NCBI GenBank assembly: GCA_051414805.1
Contig: CP166702.1
Coordinates: 4,030,001 to 4,094,000 of the forward strand
Direction of reading: 5' to 3'
Source of the DNA: Xenophilus sp003671765
Lineage (GTDB): Bacteria > Pseudomonadota > Gammaproteobacteria > Burkholderiales > Burkholderiaceae_C
Length of the DNA: 64,000 nucleotides
In this document: piece after piece, positions 18,661 to 27,153 of the stretch
Layout of the letters: each line of letters opens with the position of its first letter
Position numbering within the stretch: the stretch's first letter is position 1
Translations under genes and position numbers: made by a program
The notes under the pieces: generated by a model
Told to the model about the DNA's origin: nothing
Database searches by the model: none
The model's input: only the letters and a program-made list of their open reading frames with translations

Positions 18661-19275
18661 ATGACGACTGCCAGCACCCCCACGTTGCCCACCAGCCCAG
18701 CCTCCGAGCGCAACAAGGCGCCCATCCTGGCCGAACTGCTGCTGCGCTTGCCGCCGACCGGTCATGCGCTGGAAGTGGCGGCCGGCACGGGCCAGCACGC
18801 AGCGCATTTCGCCGCCGCCCTGCCCGGCTGGCAATGGCAGCCCACCGAACCCGAGGCAGCGATGCACGCGGTGATCGCCGCGCGTTGCGCCGGGCTGCCG
18901 AACGTGGCCGCCCCGGTGGCCTTGGACGTGCGCGAGGCCGACTGGCGCATGCCCTCGGCCTCCCTGGACCTGGTCTACGTCGCCAACATGGTCCACATCT
19001 CGCCCTGGGACGCCACCGAGGGCCTGATGCGGGGCGCCGGGCGGGTGCTGCGACCGGGTGCCCGGCTGGTGGTGTACGGGCCCTTCGTCGTCGACGGCGA
19101 AGCGCTGGCGCCGAGCAATGCGGCCTTCGATGCCGACCTGCGCCGGCGCAACGCGGCATGGGGCCTGCGCACGCTGGGCGCCGTGGCGGCCTGCGCCGAC
19201 GCGGCCGGCCTGTCGCTGGCCGAGCGCATCGCGATGCCGGCCAACAACCTGCTGCTGGTGTTCACGCGGCGCTAG
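18661..19275 (+). CDS. DUF938 family SAM-dependent methyltransferase-like protein
   Basis: A 204-residue class I methyltransferase fold. The SAM-binding motif I is ALEVAAGTGQHAAHFA (about residues 37-52), with the acidic post-I residue in QPTEPE and motif IV in LDLVYVANMVHISPWDATEGLM. It closely follows the DUF938 family pattern, including N-terminal ERNKAPILAEL and C-terminal PANNLLLVFTRR. The physiological substrate is unknown. It starts 24 nt after the kinase gene but is probably an independent housekeeping gene. Confidence 0.85.
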   Translation: MTTASTPTLPTSPASERNKAPILAELLLRLPPTGHALEVAAGTGQHAAHFAAALPGWQWQPTEPEAAMHAVIAARCAGLPNVAAPVALDVREADWRMPSASLDLVYVANMVHISPWDATEGLMRGAGRVLRPGARLVVYGPFVVDGEALAPSNAAFDADLRRRNAAWGLRTLGAVAACADAAGLSLAERIAMPANNLLLVFTRR

Positions 19276-19294
19276 CTGGCGCCGCGCGTTTGGC

Positions 19295-20434
19295 TCAGGC
19301 GGCGCGCGGCGCCACCTTGTCGAGGGCGGTGGCGAGGTGGCCGACGGTGCGGTCGACGTTGTGCCACTTCTCCAGCCCGAAGAGGCCGATGCGGAAGCTC
19401 ATGAAGTCCGGGCCCTCGTCGCATTGCAGCGGCACGCCGGACGCAGTCTGCAGGCCGGCCTCGATGAACTTCTTCGCGCTCTGGATGCCAGGGTCGGTGG
19501 TGTAGCTCACCACCACGCCGGGCGCCTTGAATCCCTCGGCCGCGACGCTGGGAAAGCCGCGCGATTCGAGCAGCGCGCGCACCTTCTGGCCCAATTCGAC
19601 CTGCGCGGCCTTCACCGGCGCGAAGCCCCACTCGCGCGTCTCGCGCATCACGTCGCGCAGGCGCACGAGTGCGTCGGTCGGCATGGTGGTGTGGTAGGCG
19701 TGCTGGCCCTTCTCGTAGCCCTCGGCGATCTGCATCCACTTCTTCAGGTCGCACGAGAAGCTGCTGCTGGTCGTGCCTTCGATGGCCTGCCGTGCGCGTT
19801 CGCTCAGCATGACCATGGCGCAGCAAGGCGAGCCGCTCCAGCCCTTCTGCGGCGCGCTGATGAGCACGTCGACGCCGGTGGCCTGCATGTCGACCCACAT
19901 CGCACCGGAGGCGACGCAGTCGAGCACGAACAGCGCCCCCACCTCGTGCGCCGCGGCGCTCACGGTGCGCAGGTAGTCGTCGGGCAGCAGGATGCCGCTG
20001 GCGGTCTCCACATGCGGCGCGAAGACGACCTTGGGCTTCTCGGCGCGGATCGCAGCCGCGACTTCCTCGGCCGGGCACGGTGCCCAGGGGGCCTGTGGCC
20101 CCTCGCCCTGCTTGCGGGCCTTGCAGACGACGGCGCCGCCGCCGAGGCCACCGGCGTCGAAGATCTGGCTCCAGCGGTAGCTGAACCAGCCGTTGCGGAT
20201 GATCAGCACCTTCTCCTTGTTGGCGAACTGGCGCGCGACGGCTTCCATGCCGAAGGTGCCACTGCCCGGCACGAGGACCGCGGTGTGGGCGTGGTAGACC
20301 TCCTTGAGCATGGCCAGGATGTCCTGCATGACGCCGGTGAAGCGCTTGGACATGTGGTTGAGCGCGCGGTCGGTGTAGACGACCGAGAACTCGAGCAGGC
20401 CATCGGGATCGATGTCGGGAAGCAGACCGGGCAT
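19295..20434 (-). CDS. Class V (PLP-dependent) aminotransferase
   Basis: A 379-residue fold-type I aminotransferase of the alanine/serine-glyoxylate group. Key regions are VPGSGTFGMEAVARQF (PLP phosphate site), HVETASGILLP, the Asp of FVLDCVASGAM and the Schiff-base lysine in SAPQKGWSGSPCCAMVML. Members use glyoxylate or pyruvate as amino acceptor; 2-aminoethylphosphonate or phosphoserine specificity cannot be excluded. The ATG at 20434 is used because upstream in-frame sequence is Arg-rich and not family-like. It is divergent from the nuclease gene (191-bp gap). Confidence 0.85.
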   Translation of the reverse strand: MPGLLPDIDPDGLLEFSVVYTDRALNHMSKRFTGVMQDILAMLKEVYHAHTAVLVPGSGTFGMEAVARQFANKEKVLIIRNGWFSYRWSQIFDAGGLGGGAVVCKARKQGEGPQAPWAPCPAEEVAAAIRAEKPKVVFAPHVETASGILLPDDYLRTVSAAAHEVGALFVLDCVASGAMWVDMQATGVDVLISAPQKGWSGSPCCAMVMLSERARQAIEGTTSSSFSCDLKKWMQIAEGYEKGQHAYHTTMPTDALVRLRDVMRETREWGFAPVKAAQVELGQKVRALLESRGFPSVAAEGFKAPGVVVSYTTDPGIQSAKKFIEAGLQTASGVPLQCDEGPDFMSFRIGLFGLEKWHNVDRTVGHLATALDKVAPRAA

Positions 20435-20625
20435 GGGGGGATGTCTCCGTACAGGGGTGAGGTGCAGCCGGGCCGAAGCGAAACGGGCTGCAACCGGGGC
20501 CGAAGCGGCGCATTGCGCCGCGATACTCCGGGGCCGCGACGCGCGCGCCCGTGGGCGATCGACGCGCGGCGCCATGGGCGCACGAGTGTAGCCACAGGCA
20601 TCCCGCACCCCAGAGCCTCCCTTCC

Positions 20626-21141
20626 ATGCCACTGGCCGCCACCCTTCTCCTCTGCACCGTACTGACCGTCCAGGACGGCGACACGCTGCGCGCCCGCTGC
20701 GACGCGGGCCGCGGCGCCAAGCAGGAGGTCGTCACCGTGCGGCTGCATGCCGTCGACGCCCCGGAGCACGGGCAGCCCTACGGCCGACGCGCGCGGCAGG
20801 TTCTGTCCTCGCTGGTCGCCCGCCGGCCCGTGCGCCTGGCCTGCGTGGACACGGACCGCTTCGAGCGCCGCGTGTGCCAGGTGTGGGTGGCGCCGGCCGA
20901 GACGCCCGACGCGCCGCCCGCGGTCGATGCCGGACTGGCGCTGGTCGCTGCGGGTCAGGCATGGTGGTACCGGCATTTCGCATCGGCCCAGACGGCCGAC
21001 GAGCGCGCGCGCTACGCCGCGGCCGAGGAGGACGCCCGCGAGGCCCGTCGCGGGCTCTGGCGTGACGGTTCGGCCGCCACGCCGCCCTGGCAGTGGCGGC
21101 GGACGCATCCGCGCCACGCCGACGTCGCCGCGGCACCCTGA
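20626..21141 (+). CDS. Staphylococcal nuclease-like (thermonuclease) protein
   Basis: A 171-residue SNase-fold protein with a short hydrophobic start (MPLAATLLLCTVLTV), probably a signal peptide though it runs directly into the first strand VQDGDTLRARC. Conserved catalytic elements are Arg and Glu in VRLHAVDAPEHGQPYGRRA and the second Arg in FERRVCQVWV; the end of the fold is EARRGLW. It would hydrolyse DNA or RNA in a calcium-dependent way, in the periplasm or outside the cell. A repeat hairpin follows 30 nt downstream. Confidence 0.85.
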   Translation: MPLAATLLLCTVLTVQDGDTLRARCDAGRGAKQEVVTVRLHAVDAPEHGQPYGRRARQVLSSLVARRPVRLACVDTDRFERRVCQVWVAPAETPDAPPAVDAGLALVAAGQAWWYRHFASAQTADERARYAAAEEDAREARRGLWRDGSAATPPWQWRRTHPRHADVAAAP

Positions 21142-21170
21142 TGCGCTCCACGGGCATTCGACAACAAAAC

Positions 21171-21230
21171 CCGTTCAGGCTGAGCCTGTCGAAGCGCGGT
21201 GCAGGGCTTCGACAGGCTCAGCCCGAACGG
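21171..21230. repeat. Hairpin repeat with GCTTCGACAGG arms
   Basis: CCGTTCAGGCTGAGCCTGTC plus GAAGC (21171-21195) is the near-perfect reverse complement of 21206-21230; the only mismatches fall in the middle of the arms (GCTGAG against CTCAGC with one extra C). The 10-base loop is GCGGTGCAGG. Sequences of this type recur in large numbers in genomes of this bacterial group as intergenic, REP-like hairpins (from memory). It lies between the convergent nuclease and CNNM genes and may serve as a Rho-independent-like stop without a T tract. Confidence 0.85.
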
Positions 21231-21256
21231 TTCCGAATGATCGAAGGCTGCCTGCT

Positions 21257-22582
21257 TCAGTCCTGCGTCGACAGCCCGGCCTCGGCCGGCTCCTCCAGCG
21301 CCCGCGCCCGCACGCGGTCGATGCGGCGGCCGTCGAGCGCCAGCACCTCGAACTGCCAGCCCGCGCAGTCGATGCGCTCGCCGACCTCGGGCAGGTGGCC
21401 CGACACCGACATCAGCAGGCCGGCCACGGTGTTGTAGCGGCCGCGCTCCTCGTCGGGCAGTTCACGAATCGCCAGGCGCGCACGCAACTCCGACACCGGC
21501 ATGAGCCCGTCGAGTTCCCAGCTGCCGTCTTCTCCCGGCGTGGCCCAGGCGTCGGCCGCCATACCGGGCTGCAGTTCGCCGGTGATGGCTTCGAGCAGGT
21601 CGCGCGGCGTCATCAGGCCCTGCACCACGCCATATTCGTCGACCACGAACACCAGCCGCCCGGCACGGGCGCGGAACTGTTCGAGCAGTTCGAGGCCGGT
21701 CAGCGTCTCGGGCACGAAGGACGCGGTCTGCACCGCCGATTCGATCGTGCCCTCGTGGCCGCGGCCCAGCTGCAGCAGGCGCGCCACGCTGATCACGCCG
21801 ACAACGTCGTCCAGCGAGTTGCGGCACACCGGGTACCAGGAATGCACGAGGTTGAGCGCCGCGGCGGCGGCCACCTTGTCGAGCGCGTCGGCCACGGTGA
21901 AACTGGCCTGCATCCATTCGATGTCGGCGCGCGGCACCATGAGCGACGACAGGCGCCGCTCGTCGAGGTGGAACACGTTGCGCACCATCTGGTGCTCGTG
22001 CAGCTCGATGACGCCGGCGTCCACGCCCTCCTCCAGGCTGGCGGAGATCTCCTCCTCGGTCACGGCCCGCGCCGCCGACGAGTCGATGCGCAGCAGCTTG
22101 AGCACCGTGGCCGTGGCGCCCGAGAGCAGCCACACGAAGGGCTTGGCGACCTTGGCCAGCATCCTCATGGGCCGCGCGATCCAGCGCGACACCGGCTCGG
22201 GATACAGCTGCCCGATGCGCTTGGGCACCAGCTCGCCGAAGATGATGGTGAAGAAGGTGATGGCCGTGACCACGAGCGCCGTCGACACCACGCTCGCGGT
22301 GCCCGCTCCCATCCCGTGCGCCTCCATCCAGACGGCCAGCGGCCCGGCGAAGGCGGCCTCGCCCACGATGCCGCTGAGCATGCCGATGGAGGTGATGCCG
22401 ATCTGCACCGTCGACAGGAACTGCGTCGGCGACTCCATCAGCTTGAGGGCGGCGACGGCGCCGGCATCGCCGGTTTCGGCCAGGGCGGCAAGGCGGGCGC
22501 GCCGGCTGGTGGCCAGCGCCATTTCGGACATCGCGAACAAGGCATTGCACGTCGTCAGCAACGCCAACAGAAGAACGTCCAT
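21257..22582 (-). CDS. CNNM/CBS-domain transport-associated protein (HlyC/CorC family)
   Basis: A 441-residue inner-membrane protein. It has an N-terminal DUF21/CNNM domain with about four membrane segments (residues 1-190, including MSEMALATSRRARL and ITFFTIIFGELVPKRIG). A pair of CBS domains covers about 205-330 (MVPRADIEWM ... FVVDEYGVVQGLMTPRDLLEAI), and a C-terminal CorC_HlyC transporter-associated domain about 350-435. Homologues are implicated in magnesium/cobalt efflux; the historic haemolysin name is misleading. It is divergent from apaH with only 24 bp between start codons. Confidence 0.9.
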   Translation of the reverse strand: MDVLLLALLTTCNALFAMSEMALATSRRARLAALAETGDAGAVAALKLMESPTQFLSTVQIGITSIGMLSGIVGEAAFAGPLAVWMEAHGMGAGTASVVSTALVVTAITFFTIIFGELVPKRIGQLYPEPVSRWIARPMRMLAKVAKPFVWLLSGATATVLKLLRIDSSAARAVTEEEISASLEEGVDAGVIELHEHQMVRNVFHLDERRLSSLMVPRADIEWMQASFTVADALDKVAAAAALNLVHSWYPVCRNSLDDVVGVISVARLLQLGRGHEGTIESAVQTASFVPETLTGLELLEQFRARAGRLVFVVDEYGVVQGLMTPRDLLEAITGELQPGMAADAWATPGEDGSWELDGLMPVSELRARLAIRELPDEERGRYNTVAGLLMSVSGHLPEVGERIDCAGWQFEVLALDGRRIDRVRARALEEPAEAGLSTQD

Positions 22583-22606
22583 CGAGGGCGGGAAGAGAAT
22601 GAGGGA

Positions 22607-23449
22607 ATGTCACTCTATCTCATCGGCGACGTGCAGGGCTGCGATGACGCACTGGGCCGCCTGCTGGGCGAGATCGCCTTCTCCCCCAGCCGCGACCAGC
22701 TGGTGCTGCTCGGCGACCTGGTCAACCGCGGCCCCGCTTCGCTGGCCGTGCTGCGCCGCGTGCAGGCGCTGGGTGGTGCCGCGCAGAGCCTGCTTGGCAA
22801 CCACGACCTGCACCTGCTGGGCGTGGCGCACGGCGTGCGCAAGCCGGGCCGCCGCGACACGCTGGGGCCGATCCTCGACGCGCCCGACCGCGCCGCGCTG
22901 CTCGACTGGCTGCGCGCGCAATCCATGGCGCTGCACCGGCGCATCGGCGGGCAGGACCTGCTCATGGTGCACGCCGGCGTGCTGCCGAGCTGGGACGTGG
23001 CGACGACGATGGCCTGCGCGGCCGAGCTCGAGGCCGTGCTGCGCGGCCCCGCGCTCGGCAGCTTCCTGCGCGAGATGTACGGCAACGAACCGGCGCGCTG
23101 GGACGAGGCCCTCACCGGCAGCGCCCGCCTGCGCGTGATCGTCAATGCCCTCACCCGCCTTCGCTTCTGCAGCGCCGAAGGCGAGATGGAGTTCGAGACC
23201 AAGGACGGCGCCGGCGAGGCGCCCGAGGGCTACCTGCCCTGGTTCGACGTGCCGGGCCGCCGCACGGCCGATGCGGTGGTCGCCTTCGGCCACTGGTCGA
23301 CGCTGGGATGGCTGTCGCGGCCGGACCTGCTGTCTACCGACACGGGCTGCGTCTGGGGCGGTTGCCTCAGCGCGGTGCGCATCGGCGCCACGCTGGCGGA
23401 GCGGGAGCTGCTGCAGGTGCACTGCCCGCAGGCACAGGCGCCCGGCTGA
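22607..23449 (+). CDS. apaH: Symmetrical bis(5'-nucleosyl)-tetraphosphatase
   Basis: A 280-residue calcineurin-like phosphoesterase, the same length as E. coli ApaH, which cleaves Ap4A to two ADP. The metallophosphatase motifs are in order: GDVQGC (with Asp8), LGDLVNRGP, LLGNHDLHLL, HAGVLPSWD and GHWSTLG. It is not beside ksgA/apaG as in E. coli but stands alone, tightly divergent from the CNNM gene. The ATG at 22607 has AGGGA close upstream. Confidence 0.95.
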   Translation: MSLYLIGDVQGCDDALGRLLGEIAFSPSRDQLVLLGDLVNRGPASLAVLRRVQALGGAAQSLLGNHDLHLLGVAHGVRKPGRRDTLGPILDAPDRAALLDWLRAQSMALHRRIGGQDLLMVHAGVLPSWDVATTMACAAELEAVLRGPALGSFLREMYGNEPARWDEALTGSARLRVIVNALTRLRFCSAEGEMEFETKDGAGEAPEGYLPWFDVPGRRTADAVVAFGHWSTLGWLSRPDLLSTDTGCVWGGCLSAVRIGATLAERELLQVHCPQAQAPG

Positions 23450-23457
23450 CGCCGGTT

Positions 23458-23520
23458 GCTACATTTTCGGTAGCATCCTGCGCCCACCGCACGGGCGCCG
23501 CGGCCCGATTTGGCTTGAAA
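23458..23520 (+). repeat. ~60-bp dispersed hairpin element, copy 1
   Basis: It starts with a 5-bp stem and 7-nt loop, GCTACATTTTCGGTAGC (23458-23474), and ends in GCCCGATTTGGCTTGAAA (23503-23520). The same layout, with a matching CGATTCGGCTTGAAA-type end, is found inverted at 30571-30632; shorter relatives are at 25070 and 43035. It lies in the convergent gap between apaH and rhlE. Confidence 0.75.
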
Positions 23521-23551
23521 TTTCCGAGAGCCGCCGCCTCGCGTGCGACGC

Positions 23552-25006
23552 TCAGTTGGCCGGCTCGGAGGACTTGAACAGCGCCGCCACCTTGCGCTTG
23601 CTCTTGATGTTGGTCGACACGCGCGGTGCGGGCGCCTTGGCAGCGGCCTCCCAGGCCGGGGCCTCCTCGCGCTCGCCGGCCTCGTAGGGCTTGTCGAAGA
23701 AGGGGTCGCGCGGCGCCGACGGCGTGCGCTGCGGGCGCGGCGAACGGTAGCCTTCCGAGCGCGAATCGCGCGGGCGGTCGAGCGCGTCGCGCGCATCGCC
23801 CGCCTCGCCGGCTTCGCGCCAGTGGCGGCGCCCGTCGTTGATGCGGCCGCGCGGGCGCTCGTCCTCGAACTCGATGGCTTCCAGCTCGATCTTCTTCTTG
23901 ATCAGCTTCTCGATGTCGGCCACCAGGCGCACGTCGTTGCCGCCGCCCGCGAAGGTCACGGCCAGGCCAGAGGCGCCGGCGCGGCCGGTGCGGCCGATGC
24001 GGTGCACGTAGTCCTCGGCATTGAAGGGCACGTCGAAGTTGAAGACCGCGGGCACGTCCTTGATGTCGAGGCCGCGCGCCGCCACGTCGGTGCACACCAG
24101 CAGGTCGACTTCGCCGGCCTTGAAGGCGGCCAGCGCCTTCAGGCGCTCGTCCTGGCTCTTGTCGCCGTGCAGGGCGGTGCAGCGCAGGCCCTCGCGCTCC
24201 AGCGAACGCGCCAGCCGGGCGCAGCCCAGCTTGCTGTTGACGAAGACGAAGGCCTGGGTGATGCCGCGCTGGCGCACGATCTGCTTGAGCGCGCGGCGCT
24301 TGTCGTCGTCGCCCACGCTGTAGAAATGCTGCTCGACGGTGGAGGCCGTCTCGTTGGGCCGCGCCACCTCGATGGTGACCGGGTTCTGCAGGTAGCTGCC
24401 GGCCAGGCGCTTGATCTCGGGCGAGAAGGTGGCCGAGAAGAGCAGCGTGGTGCGCTGCTTGGGCAGGTACGACAGGATGCGCTGCAGGTCGGGCAGGAAG
24501 CCGATGTCCAGCATGCGGTCGGCCTCGTCGAGCACCACGTACTCGACCTGGTTCAGCACCGCGTTCTTGGCCTCGATGTGGTCGAGCAGCCGGCCGGGCG
24601 TGGCGACCAGCACCTCGACGCCCTTTTTCAGTTCGGCCGTCTGCGGCTTCATGTCGATGCCGCCGAAGACCACGGTGCTGCGCAGCTGCGTGTACTTGGC
24701 GTACATCTTGACCTGCTGGGCCACCTGGTCGGCCAGCTCGCGCGTGGGCAGCAACACCAGCGCGCGCACCGGGTGCCGCGCGGGCGAGGTGGAGGCGTTC
24801 TCGTGCTTGAGCAGGCGCTGCAGCAGGGGCAGCGAGAAGGCGGCCGTCTTGCCGGTGCCCGTCTGGGCGGCGCCCATCACGTCCTGGCCCGACAGCACCA
24901 CCGGAATGGCCTGCGCCTGGATCGGCGTCATGTTCTCGTAGCCCATGTCGGCCACGGCGCGCTTGAGGGGATCCGCCAGCGCGAGGTCGGAATAGAGAGT
25001 ACTCAT
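23552..25006 (-). CDS. rhlE: DEAD-box RNA helicase, RhlE type
   Basis: A 484-residue ATP-dependent RNA helicase. Motifs in order: Q motif (MTPIQAQAIPVVL), Walker A AQTGTGKTA, PTRELADQV, ATPGRLLD, VLDEADRML, SAT, then the second RecA domain with VFVNSKLGCARLA, VCTDVAARGLDI and HRIGRTGRAG. The last ~110 residues are a basic, low-complexity tail rich in Arg, Pro and Glu with a KSKRKVAALFKSS end, typical of RhlE proteins acting in ribosome assembly and RNA turnover. It is monocistronic; the hairpin element lies beyond its stop. Confidence 0.93.
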   Translation of the reverse strand: MSTLYSDLALADPLKRAVADMGYENMTPIQAQAIPVVLSGQDVMGAAQTGTGKTAAFSLPLLQRLLKHENASTSPARHPVRALVLLPTRELADQVAQQVKMYAKYTQLRSTVVFGGIDMKPQTAELKKGVEVLVATPGRLLDHIEAKNAVLNQVEYVVLDEADRMLDIGFLPDLQRILSYLPKQRTTLLFSATFSPEIKRLAGSYLQNPVTIEVARPNETASTVEQHFYSVGDDDKRRALKQIVRQRGITQAFVFVNSKLGCARLARSLEREGLRCTALHGDKSQDERLKALAAFKAGEVDLLVCTDVAARGLDIKDVPAVFNFDVPFNAEDYVHRIGRTGRAGASGLAVTFAGGGNDVRLVADIEKLIKKKIELEAIEFEDERPRGRINDGRRHWREAGEAGDARDALDRPRDSRSEGYRSPRPQRTPSAPRDPFFDKPYEAGEREEAPAWEAAAKAPAPRVSTNIKSKRKVAALFKSSEPAN

Positions 25007-25069
25007 GAAGCCCGCGATTGTCGCACTGCCGCAAAAAGCGGCAGTGACAGTGCGGTTACGGCCCGATGT

Positions 25070-25120
25070 GCTATCGCATCGATAGCTGTCCGCGCAGGCA
25101 GGACGGGCCCTGGAGCCTTG
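25070..25120 (+). repeat. ~60-bp dispersed hairpin element, copy 2
   Basis: GCTATCGCATCGATAGC (25070-25086) has the same 5-bp stem and 7-nt loop as the other copies, followed by TGTCCGCGC and a GACGGGCCCTGGAGCCTT tail. It lies between the start of rhlE and the end of the zinc peptidase gene, both on the minus strand. Limits of the right end are approximate. Confidence 0.6.
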
Positions 25121-25149
25121 TTCTTCTTCCGGCGCGGGTGGCCTGCCGG

Positions 25150-26034
25150 TCAGAGGCTGCTGGTGTTGAAGGTGTCGCAGGCCTTGATCGAGCCGGTCTT
25201 GAAGCCGGTCGAGAACCAGCGCTGGCGCTGCGCGCTGGTGCCGTGCGTGAAGCTGTCGGGCACCACGGCGCGGCCGGCGGAGCGCTGCAGGGCGTCGTCG
25301 CCGATCTTCGCGGCCGCGTTCATGGCCGACTCGATGTCACCCTGCTCGAGGATCTGGCGCGCGTTGTTGGCCTTGTTGGCCCACACGCCGGCGAAGCAGT
25401 CGGCCTGCAGCTCGACGCGCACCGACAGCGCGTTCTGCTCGCGCTCGCTGACGCGACCCCGCATCGAATCGACCTTGCCGGTGATGCCCAGCTGGTTCTG
25501 CACGTGGTGACCCACCTCGTGCGCGATGACGTAGGCCCGCGCGAATTCGCCGCCGGCACCCAGCTGGCGCTGCAGCGTGTCGAAGAAGCTCAGGTCGATG
25601 TAGACCTTCTGGTCGCCGGGGCAGTAGAACGGTCCCATCGCGCTCTGCCCGGTGCCGCAGGCGGTGGGCGTCATGCCGCGGAACAGGACCAGCTTGGGGT
25701 CGCGGTACGTCGCGCCGCCGGCCTGGAAGATCGGCTTCCACACGTCCTCGGTGTCGGCCAGGACGGTGGAGACGAAGCGGGCCGCCTCGTCGTTGGCCGG
25801 CGGCGGGTGCGCCGGCCCCTGTTGCTGCTGCACCACCGGCGCGCCGTTGCCGGCGAACATGCTCAGCAGCGTGAGCGGGTTGATGCCGAAGATCCAGCCG
25901 GCGATCAGGGCCACGGCGATGGTGCCGAGGCCCACACCGCGCCCGCCGATCGGCAGGCCGCCGAAGCCGCCGCCACCGCCGTCCGAGCGGCGATCTTCCA
26001 CGTTGTCGGATTCACGGTTGCCTTCCCATCTCAT
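25150..26034 (-). CDS. Neutral zinc metallopeptidase (YpfJ-like)
   Basis: A 294-residue membrane-anchored putative peptidase. The N-terminus is hydrophilic and glycine-rich (DRRSDGGGGGFGG), then a single membrane helix (about residues 35-62), a Pro/Gln linker and the catalytic domain. The zinc motif HEVGHH is at 172-177, with a downstream ELQADCFAGVW as third ligand region. This matches the YpfJ/Zn_peptidase_2 family, whose substrate is unknown. The ATG at 26034 gives the characteristic MRWEGNRESDNVEDRR start. A small membrane-protein gene lies upstream on the same strand. Confidence 0.9.
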   Translation of the reverse strand: MRWEGNRESDNVEDRRSDGGGGGFGGLPIGGRGVGLGTIAVALIAGWIFGINPLTLLSMFAGNGAPVVQQQQGPAHPPPANDEAARFVSTVLADTEDVWKPIFQAGGATYRDPKLVLFRGMTPTACGTGQSAMGPFYCPGDQKVYIDLSFFDTLQRQLGAGGEFARAYVIAHEVGHHVQNQLGITGKVDSMRGRVSEREQNALSVRVELQADCFAGVWANKANNARQILEQGDIESAMNAAAKIGDDALQRSAGRAVVPDSFTHGTSAQRQRWFSTGFKTGSIKACDTFNTSSL

Positions 26035-26087
26035 GTCGTTCCCCTTGGCGCGACCATCGCCGCGCAACGTGGCGTGATGGTACGCGT

Positions 26088-26339
26088 TCAGCGCGCCGGC
26101 ATCTCGCCGCCTGCGACCAGCATGCGCGCAGGAGCGAGTGACGTGTCGGGTGACGGGACGTTGCCCGGCGCCGCGGCGGCGACGTGCGCCTGCGCATCGC
26201 GCTGCGCCGCCTGCAGCACCTGGCCGCGCGTCACCATGAACATGGCCGAGATCTGGGCCAGCACGACGGCCAGCAATGCCGCGACAAACAGTGCGCGGTA
26301 GGGCGAGAACTCGCCGTCGACGTGGAAGGGAGAGGACAT
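26088..26339 (-). CDS. Small single-pass membrane protein, function unknown
   Basis: An 83-residue protein, MSSPFHVDGEFSPYRALFV..., with one hydrophobic segment (about residues 15-38, ALFVAALLAVVLAQISAMFM) and an Ala/Pro-rich soluble tail. I do not recognise the family. The start at 26339 has GGAG in the preceding CAAGGAGCCGGC. It lies between dcd and the zinc peptidase, all on the minus strand, with 53 bp to the peptidase gene. Confidence 0.55.
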   Translation of the reverse strand: MSSPFHVDGEFSPYRALFVAALLAVVLAQISAMFMVTRGQVLQAAQRDAQAHVAAAAPGNVPSPDTSLAPARMLVAGGEMPAR

Positions 26340-26452
26340 GCCGGCTCCTTGTTGGACTGCCGGCATGGTCGTCGCGCCGCCCCCGCAGCGCGCACCGGCC
26401 CGCCGCGCATCGCCGTGTAGGACGCCGCAGGCCGATCGCCTAGGCTTTTTTT

Positions 26453-27019
26453 TCAGGCCTTGGGCAGCGTCACGCCGCGCTGGCCCTGGTATTTGCCGCC
26501 ACGGTCCTTGTAGCTGGTCTCGCAGACCTCGTCACTCTCGAAGAACAGCACCTGGGCGCACCCCTCGCCGGCGTAGATGCGCGCGGGCAGCGGCGTGGTG
26601 TTGCTGAACTCCAGCGTCACGTAGCCTTCCCACTCGGGCTCGAAGGGCGTGACGTTGACGATGATGCCGCAGCGCGCGTAGGTGCTCTTGCCCAGGCAGA
26701 TGGTCAGCACGTTGCGCGGGATGCGGAAGTACTCCACCGTGCGCGCCAGCGCGAAGCTGTTGGGCGGGATGATGCAGCTGTCGCCGTGGAAGTCGACAAA
26801 ACTCTTCTCGTCGAAGTGCTTGGGGTCCACCACCGTGCTGTGGATGTTGGTGAAGACCTTGAATTCCGGCGCGCAGCGGATGTCGTAGCCGTAGCTGCTG
26901 GTGCCGTAGCTGATGAGCTTGTGGCCATCGCGCTCGCGCACCTGGCCCGGCTCGAAGGGCTCGATCATGCCGTGCTGCTCGGCCATGCGCCGGATCCATT
27001 TGTCGCTCTTGATGGACAT
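26453..27019 (-). CDS. dcd: dCTP deaminase
   Basis: A 188-residue trimeric enzyme that deaminates dCTP to dUTP for dTTP synthesis (E. coli Dcd has 193). Family hallmarks: MSIKSDKWIRRMAEQHGMIEPF at the start, SYGTSSYGYDIR, the nucleotide-binding LGKSTYARCGIIVNVTPFEPEWEG with the catalytic Glu, and the C-terminal YKDRGGKYQGQRGVTLP lid. The ATG at 27019 has GAGGGCGG just upstream. It is separated from guaD by 134 bp. Confidence 0.96.
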   Translation of the reverse strand: MSIKSDKWIRRMAEQHGMIEPFEPGQVRERDGHKLISYGTSSYGYDIRCAPEFKVFTNIHSTVVDPKHFDEKSFVDFHGDSCIIPPNSFALARTVEYFRIPRNVLTICLGKSTYARCGIIVNVTPFEPEWEGYVTLEFSNTTPLPARIYAGEGCAQVLFFESDEVCETSYKDRGGKYQGQRGVTLPKA

Positions 27020-27153
27020 GCCGCCCTCGTGTGTGTGTTCAGTGCTGGTGACGAATGCCCCGCGGTGCGGGGGCGCCCCGGCGGCACGTGGCGATGGCTG
27101 CGACGGCCGCGCGCGAGGGCGGCCATTTTGGCATGCGGCGCGCGCGTGCGACC

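Noticed and set aside
26438..26452. T8 run after GCCTAGGC beside dcd, considered as a terminator
   Set aside because: The T run is on the plus strand, opposite to dcd transcription, and the stem is only 4 bp; no plus-strand gene ends there.
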